Shown here one piece after another: positions 58,061-64,000 of a DNA stretch of 64,000 bases. Both the position numbers and the translations under genes were made by a program. The stretch's first letter is position 1. Each line of letters starts with the position of its first letter. Location: NCBI RefSeq assembly GCF_000264905.1, contig NW_006763153.1:401469-465468 (forward strand), read 5' to 3'. The notes under the pieces were generated by a model. It ran no database searches. It was not told the origin of the DNA and was given only the letters and a program-made list of their open reading frames with translations. The DNA is from Stereum hirsutum FP-91666 SS1. Lineage: Eukaryota > Basidiomycota > Agaricomycetes > Russulales > Stereaceae.

Positions 58061-58389
58061 CGTAAGTCCTATCCATCGTCCTCGTTTTCGATGGCGCGCC
58101 CACCGTGTCTGGTCATTATCGTCGTTCTCTGTTGCAGCATACAGGCCCCGTCCCTATCTCCCCTTAGTGAAATCTTCTCCACCGTCAACTTGTTCTTAAA
58201 CGTTCAGGTGTCCGACAAATTCTCTATCATCTGTGAGTAATCTTCCATCCGTCGACGTCGCCCCCCGTTGTGTGTGCTGACGCTGACACTGATACGTTCC
58301 CATGCCGCTCTCTCTTTGACCAGTTCTCGCCGAAATAGCTCAAACAACAACACCACCACCACTTACCCGTTCAAAGAACACTAATCAAC

Positions 58390-59459
58390 ATGTCGACCAA
58401 CGTTACCATGGTCCCTGCCGACTACATCATCAACAATGGCATCGTCTATGGCTCTTACGCGCCCTTCGACGACGCATCGGCCGCCTTCACCCTCGCCTCC
58501 CCACCGTCCCCAGCACCTTCCTTGAAACGCCGCCGCAAATTCGAGGCCGACTATAGCTCGGATGGCGACGCCGACGATGAAGAAGGAATCAGCTCGGACT
58601 CTGACTCCGAGTCTGACTGTAGCAATCTCGAGGACAAAGAGAACGCTATTCCGGCAGAGAATAAGGAAAATGTCCCGCCTCCACGGAAGAGGCCTTGCCT
58701 CGACCTCGAGGATAGTCCGCGCCTGCGTGCGGCAGAGTTGAGTCCGGGCAGGTTGTCGAGGGCCTCCTGGACGAGTGATAGCGCGTCGACCTACTCCCTG
58801 TTGACGCCGCCCGACTCTCCTCGTTTCGTCTTTCGCCCGCTCGAGATAGTACGTTCGCGTTCATTGACCATTGTTTTTCCTTGTCGTTATGAGCTGGTAT
58901 CTGATCCTTTACGTCATCAGATCAAAGTTTATGGCGATGGAGATGACGAGGACGATGCCGACGTCAAGAAATCTTTGCTTTTCACATCCGACGTCGAATG
59001 CCCTCCTACCTCGTCGGTAAGTTTCTTTGCTTGTCGTCCGTGGTTGCCGTTCTATCCGCCTACATCTGAGTGCCATGCTGTGTAGGACGAGTCGAGCGAC
59101 TCCCGCAGCTCCGTCGTTAGCCAGGACAACGACGTGGACGTCCATTACGCCGACTCAGAGGTAGAGCTAAAGGCTACGACTCAACATCCCCTCAGCTTTT
59201 CCTCTACCGAGGAAGAGGAGGAGTCTGGGGAGGAGGAAGAGGATGGGGATGCAGAAGGGAAGTACCAGGATTGGGGCATGGAGGAAGGATATGAAGGTGA
59301 AGATGAGTGCGACGATAAGGTGAGCCGAACTATAACCAACTCGAATTCGAGCTCATTCTAACCTTCCCGATCTCCTTTTCGCTCTACCAGGAGTACATCG
59401 AACTCGAGGACTATATGCCGCCGTCCGTGCCAAGTCCTACCCCCAATATGCGGACCTGA
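58390..59459 (+). CDS. Acidic nuclear-type protein with KEN motifs
   Basis: Four exons (58390-58848, 58921-59016, 59086-59319, 59391-59459) close to 285 aa. The N-terminus is hydrophobic-neutral. KRRRKFEADY gives a probable nuclear signal, followed by a long Asp/Ser/Glu-rich tract. Two KEN motifs sit in DKENAIPAENKENVPPPRKR (about residues 92-111). The C-terminal half is again acidic, with EEEEESGEEEEDGDAEG, ending ELEDYMPPSVPSPTPNM. KEN boxes are degradation signals for the anaphase-promoting complex, so cell-cycle-dependent turnover is possible, but no domain identifies the function. The 5' region carries leader introns, including a tandem duplication. Confidence 0.7.
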
Positions 59460-59561
59460 GCGGATCCGGCATGTTCCTCATTCTCTGCATGTAGTTGGAG
59501 TTTTTTCTGTCTGGTATATTCCTTCTCTATCCGTCTCGTCTCTTGGTATCTGCTATCGTCG

Positions 59562-59603
59562 CTTTCCTTTCCTTTCCTTTCCTTTCCTTTCCTTTCCTTT
59601 CCT
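59562..59603 (+). repeat. (TTTCC)n microsatellite
   Basis: About eight perfect copies of the pyrimidine pentamer CTTTC/TTTCC in the 3' flank of the KEN-motif gene. The rest of 59460-60521 holds no supportable gene; ORFs there look like random open frames in T-rich DNA. Confidence 0.95.
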
Positions 59604-60521
59604 AACATACTGGACTGATCGCTAATGTAAGTTTCCCCCGTCGCCATCTTATTCCATTTCATCTTGTTGTCTCGCCGTTTCGCCATCCCGTCGTTTTTGC
59701 TTTCGTCTGCTGTTCTTGTTCTCACCTTTGTTTGTGTTCGGTCCGCGTATATCTACTCCTGTGCTGTCCATCGACACTTGTTGATGGAAGCTATCGATGT
59801 ATTTCTCTCGTCGTGGATGTTGTTAGTATGCCTTGTTGCGGTCGTTGTCCTTTCTCAAAGTCGCTGCCGGTGTTCATGGAGTTATCGTCGTTGGGGGGTT
59901 TTTTTTTTCATTTGTTCTCATTGTCTGTGGAGTCATCGGTCGTCGTTATCATGTTGTCTCCGTCGCGGTTGTTTTTGGCATCGTTGATCATGTATTTATT
60001 GCATCGTCACTCGCGCGATCATGGACTGTCCTCTGTCCATCTTCGGGTTTTCTGATCGGACTTGTTCATACTCACAGGCTGTATGCAATTATGTCCTGTC
60101 GGAGGGCAGTCTCGAATCTCGATGGGTCTATGGTTCGTGATTTTGGAACCTAAGTGCTGTTCTCGTGTGGCGAAGCACGCATGTGGGGCATCCGGAAAGT
60201 TGAGCTTTGAAGCTCAGTTTCTGAAAGTTACCATATATGTCGGCGGCCGGAATTGGGGCCCTTGTCCAGTGAGAACAATTATCTTTGTAGCAATAAGTTA
60301 AGGGTGATAACAGAGTCTAAGGTGAGAGGTGCGCTCGGACGTGACTTTGAGCGCGCGTGACTTGATCAACAAGCCATGCTGTGGCACTTCGGGATTTTCG
60401 AACACATCCAGAGGCCCTTGCCAGTTCAGTATTCACCCAGATCTCTCCAACAGACACGGTACCATTAAAGAGTAGAGAAAATAATACAAAAATAAGTATA
60501 CTACAACGCAACCCTCACGCA

Positions 60522-62493
60522 TCAACTCTTGCCGTCACTCTCTACGATATCCACAACCTCCACGCCGTTCTCAGGTACAATACAAAGGTTTGTAAGTATG
60601 TCCGAATGAAGTTCCTCAACCTTCGAAAACATCCCACATGCCGTCTGCCAGCGTTCGTCCGCCGCCTTCTTGAGCCGACGCCACTCCTCTGGATCCTGCT
60701 CTTTCACCTCCTCCTCCGTCCGATATCCATAGCTCCACCGTCGAATGAGTCCTCCTGGAATGTACTGTGTGAAGGACTTGCGTTCTTCGTTATCCGGATC
60801 TGCGAGAGGCGTATTGCCGTGGGCAACAGCAGCTGAGGGGATGAGGATTGTAGTGCCGGGTGGAAACTCCATAATGATTTTCCAGTCCCAGAGAATTAGG
60901 TGACCACCCTTTTTGTAGTCATACCGTCCGAGGGCGTGAATAGCGCACATTCCGAAGATAATATTAGCGTGGTCGCGGTGTAGCAAGGTGGTGACATTGT
61001 TTCCGAGATTGAAATGGACGCAGGGGAAGATACTAAATGGGAACGGCCGAAAAAGGGAGGGAAGGCAAAGCAGCTCGATCATGCTTTCGACGGCGAGGAG
61101 ACAGCTGTCAAGGAACCGGAAGGCCTTTGGCGACGTGAATGCGTAGGCGGCTATGGAAACCATTCAGTACTCCACGCACAATTGGGGGATCCAAGAACAA
61201 CTTACTGCTGCCGTAGTGTGCAATCTTCCGGATGTTCGGATCCTTACACAGCTCCTCAACCGCCCTAGCATTCTTCTGCGACCTCATGTCCATGGGCATA
61301 GGGTACTAAGCAAGTAGACAACCAGTAAGCTTTGAAATGAACGAAATGATAATAAAAACATACCTGCTGCCCGCCACCCATCGAGAAGCCCGTGAACAGA
61401 GTCGTGAACCAGCCCCGCCTACCATTAGGATCTCGCTGTGGTGCGCCCATGGCCACAAGAGCTCTATCCATGGCCGCACATGCTCCTTTGCAGATCGATT
61501 CCCAGCGTGAGTCTGCAGGAAAGCCGAGGCACCGCGCCACAATATGCCCCAGGCTATCCACCAAGGCAAAATTCGTTCTAAGGAGGTAGAATGAATCAGT
61601 TTGGCGTAGATACATACAAGAGAACAAGACATACGTTCCGTCCCACTCGATCAAGGTGAAGCCGCAATCGCTCATCAACTTCTCGGCGGTTCAGCCTGCG
61701 ACCTTGGAAGCCTTGAACTTCGGAAGGCGAATCCATGCACCAATAGCGTGAGCGATCCGCGGTACAGAGAACCAATTCATCCGGAGCGTGTCGGCTACGT
61801 TGACGGTGCCGTATTTTTCAACCAGGTGGGCGGAGAACGTGAGCGGGCCTCGAGTGAGTGGATGGCTCATCGCTTCCTCATGCTCCCGGTAAGCGGTGTC
61901 ACGTATGTGGCGGCGTTTTCGAGCCACTCGTTGGTTACGAGGGTTGCGCAGCGCGGACGAAGAGGGTTCCGGGCGAGGTGAAGCCTGAGCATTGGGACTC
62001 GTAGAAGGTTCGACTGGAATTCGCCGAGAGAAGGACACGACGCTCTTGCAGGACGATACGAGGGTGTATATCTTGTGAATGATTGACCGGGCGGAGGACG
62101 TTGTAGAAGGGGCTTCGTTGGGAAGCAGTGAAGGAGAGGGCGGCGACAGAGAGGGTGGTGACGGAGAGGATGGCGACAGAGAGGGTGGCGGAGGGTGTGG
62201 CAACTGGGCAAAGGACGCGGAGTCGGCTGAAAACCCATCGAGGTCGAGGAGACCATCCATAGTCTCGCCATCATCATCGTCACGCATCCGGTCTGCAACT
62301 ACAGCAGCGTGACGGAGTGCACGGCCGAGGGAAAAGCCGTCAGACACGGTTACAAGCCCGTCCAATGACTCCGGGGTGAGCCAAGGAGTCAAGGCTAGAA
62401 GTTGACGTTTCTAGAAGGGGAAAGAATGATGAGAAAATATCCAAGAATATGAAGTAGACAAACGAAAAGTCGAATACTTACAACGTGCTCCAT
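60522..62493 (-). pseudogene. Second TET/JBP-family dioxygenase, one in-frame TGA
   Basis: Five exons with closing phases (62493-62482, 62410-61635, 61577-61364, 61305-61206, 61150-60522) span 577 codons. The first is a 12-nt exon (MEHV). A Pro/Ser-rich segment and a basic stretch (NQRVARKRRHIRD) are followed by the family N-domain: GFTLIEWDG, GHIVARCLGFPADSRW, FTGFSMGGGQQ. The dioxygenase core has FNLGNNVTTLLHRDHAN (HxD as H-R-D), GRYDYKKGGHLILWD, EFPPGTTILIPSAAVAHGNT (distal His) and EERKSFTQYIPGG (2-oxoglutarate Arg). All ligands are intact. The only lesion is TGA at 61691-61693, between KASKVAG and TAEKLMSDC. It is compatible with a CGA-to-TGA transition. A 21-nt GT...AG segment spans the TGA, but that is far shorter than the other introns. 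It is paralogous to the 13.5-kb copy. No transposase is visible next to it in the window. Confidence 0.75.
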
Positions 62494-64000
62494 CCTCGGA
62501 TTGCCACCACTAAAAAGAGATTACGCGTAAGAAATCACACTGACACGTCATGATAGATAGTTAGGGCCGTGAAGAATGAAGAAAAGGCTTGGATGCCCTT
62601 AAGAATGTAGAATGGCACGTCAAAACGCGTAGAAACGCGACTCAAGATTGACCCCTGCGACCCTAAGGGAGCCGAAAGGCCGCCGTCTACTCCTACAGTA
62701 GGTGGGCAGGGGAGTCATCTCGAGTAAAGGAGGTAAAAGGATGGAGGAGGTTTGAAAATAAAATGCGCAAAGGTCAGGACGCTCACCTTAGGTGGTACCC
62801 AGAGCAGTCGCGACGGTTGTGGAGGAAGAAAGAGCAAGTGGTGAAACACGGATCAAAGCCGTCCATAATATGAGACGGAGGTAATTGCAGTTCAAACTCC
62901 GCTCAATCCGCGGCGCGCGCCCCCAAACTCGCCTGCATTATGCTCGACAACATAGTGAAGCTTGATCGTATGAGAGATTAATCAGAACGAAATTTGAGAG
63001 TCTTCTTGAAGTACGCACCGAACCGAATATCAAGTTTTTTTCTATCCAGTACGGACCGTGTGGCTGACTTCAAACTTGCTTCAAACCCCGTTCGCGTTCT
63101 TCGGAAGTTCAAGTCAAGCCTGCCCTTGATTCGGGAGTCGCGACGGTTTACGCCATTGTATGAAGGTTTTCCTCCGACTTTAATAGCTTGGTCTTTTTCA
63201 AAATGAAATCACAGACAGGAAAGTCAGGGAGAACTACGTACACTGAGGTTATTCGAAGTAGTCTGAGGTCTGACGGAGTTTGACGAGGTCCGACGAAGTT
63301 GGCTGAACTCCGACGAGCTCTGACGAGCTCTTCCTGGGTTTTCCGGCCGGGAAAACGGGCGCGGACCGGCGACGCGCTCGGACGCGCTCGTCGGAGTTCA
63401 TACACTCGTGGCACCCAATTATTTATAGTCGTATTTACTTCGCAGATAAGTCGCCGAATGTTAACAGCAAATATAAAATTTACGCATAACCTCTCAACCA
63501 ACAAACACAAAATCACAAGTCTACTCCAATATAGAGGGTCGGGCAAAAAGTAGGATACTGTAGTTTTTCGCGCACAAGTTTGTGTCCCGTGTCCCATGGG
63601 AGCCGCGAACGAACTTGTGCCGCGGGACAGTCCCACCCCATTGACGTGCACTGAACTTGTAAATGGGACAAACCAAAATTTGACGAAAATTTAACGAAAA
63701 TGTGAATATATTCTAGGCTCCTAAATTGACCTCAGGAAGGCCCCCACGGCACACTTTGGGCTAGATTTTACTACTGGGTGAGCTCTTCCACCCCAATAGA
63801 TGTTATCTGCAGCCAGAAAAATGGACTTTTGCGTTGCAAACCGATGAGAATGAGTTTTAAAAGTGAGAATTTCAAGTGAAAGTTCATTTCGAAGGGGAAT
63901 GTGTAGGCTGGCTGTGATTGGCTGATCACCCTCCTTTGGCCTGCATCGGCGCCTACCGAAGGTGTAGAGACGAACTATTACTTGAAAATTGGCGTTGCCG
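62494..64000. other. Intergenic; one isolated TIR-like end
   Basis: No gene is supported. At 63556-63577 a TA followed by CTGTAGTTTTTCGCGCACAA resembles the end of the 266-bp MITE at 57 kb, but no partner end is found before 64,000. Around 63260-63400 short imperfect repeats of (T)CCGACGAG(C/T)TC-type sequence occur. Confidence 0.45.

Noticed and set aside
59664..60153. Three long hydrophobic ORFs (about 106 aa each) in overlapping frames
   Set aside because: They arise from T-rich DNA open in all three frames; no start context or domain.
61670..61690. A 21-nt intron removing the TGA in the second TET/JBP gene
   Set aside because: Far below the length of the other introns in the window; kept only as a test in the findings.
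1..64000. tRNA, rRNA or CRISPR array
   Set aside because: I saw no cloverleaf with A/B boxes, no rRNA-like stretch and no regularly spaced repeat-spacer pattern; the regular array at 46-50 kb carries splice sites and repeat peptides instead.

Overview
This is a stretch of a filamentous basidiomycete genome, almost certainly an agaricomycete (mushroom-forming fungus). The genes carry many short GT-AG introns (about 45-70 bp, often GTATGT, GTAAGT or GTGCGT donors). The families present are typical of agaricomycetes: a FunK1-type kinase, KDZ transposases with a CxC2 cysteine cluster, TET/JBP-family dioxygenases, and a Trp-rich 'WWxWW' domain family. The species cannot be named from the sequence. 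Most of the window is mobile or decayed DNA.

Layout. 1-1,453: non-coding DNA with a 49-bp tandem duplication and an 851-bp inverted-repeat element. 1,735-4,027: a FunK1-like kinase gene cut off at its RHDL motif. 4,041-20,772: a 16.7-kb element bounded by 60-bp inverted repeats that begin with the palindrome CATTATAATG. It carries five multi-exon genes, all with consistent splice phases and no premature stops: a 929-aa Pro-rich/WWxWW protein (minus), a 363-aa protein with three RNase H1 N-terminal-like domains, a 287-aa unknown, a 598-aa TET/JBP dioxygenase and an 1,120-aa KDZ transposase. 20.8-22.6 kb: degenerate ~0.5-kb repeats. 23.1-26.9 kb: a small acidic-patch gene and decayed Pro-rich genes. 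26,910-30,445: a second, decayed TIR-bounded KDZ derivative holding a transposase fragment, a WWxWW gene and a nested 737-bp TIR element.

31.7-33.7 kb: relic of a chromodomain/SNF2 remodeller. 33.7-42.3 kb: a WWxWW-family gene split by a 7,315-bp hAT transposon with a perfect 8-bp target duplication. The hAT itself carries a nested TA-flanked MITE. 43.3-45.4 kb: an MFS transporter. 46.0-51.0 kb: a minus-strand gene, or its remains, built from a ~165-bp tandem array in which each unit is one micro-exon (41-59 nt) plus one intron. The 51- and 54-nt exons encode an 18-residue repeat. 52.3-56.8 kb: remains of an F-box-like gene and a hydantoinase/oxoprolinase-A gene. 58.4-59.5 kb: an acidic nuclear-type protein with KEN motifs. 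60.5-62.5 kb: a second TET/JBP gene, continuous except for one in-frame TGA. 62.5-64 kb: non-coding.

The main story is a cargo-bearing KDZ transposon that moves a 5-methylcytosine-oxidase-type gene alongside its transposase. The same window holds decayed relatives of its genes, and an unexplained micro-exon tandem array that may be the least described object here.
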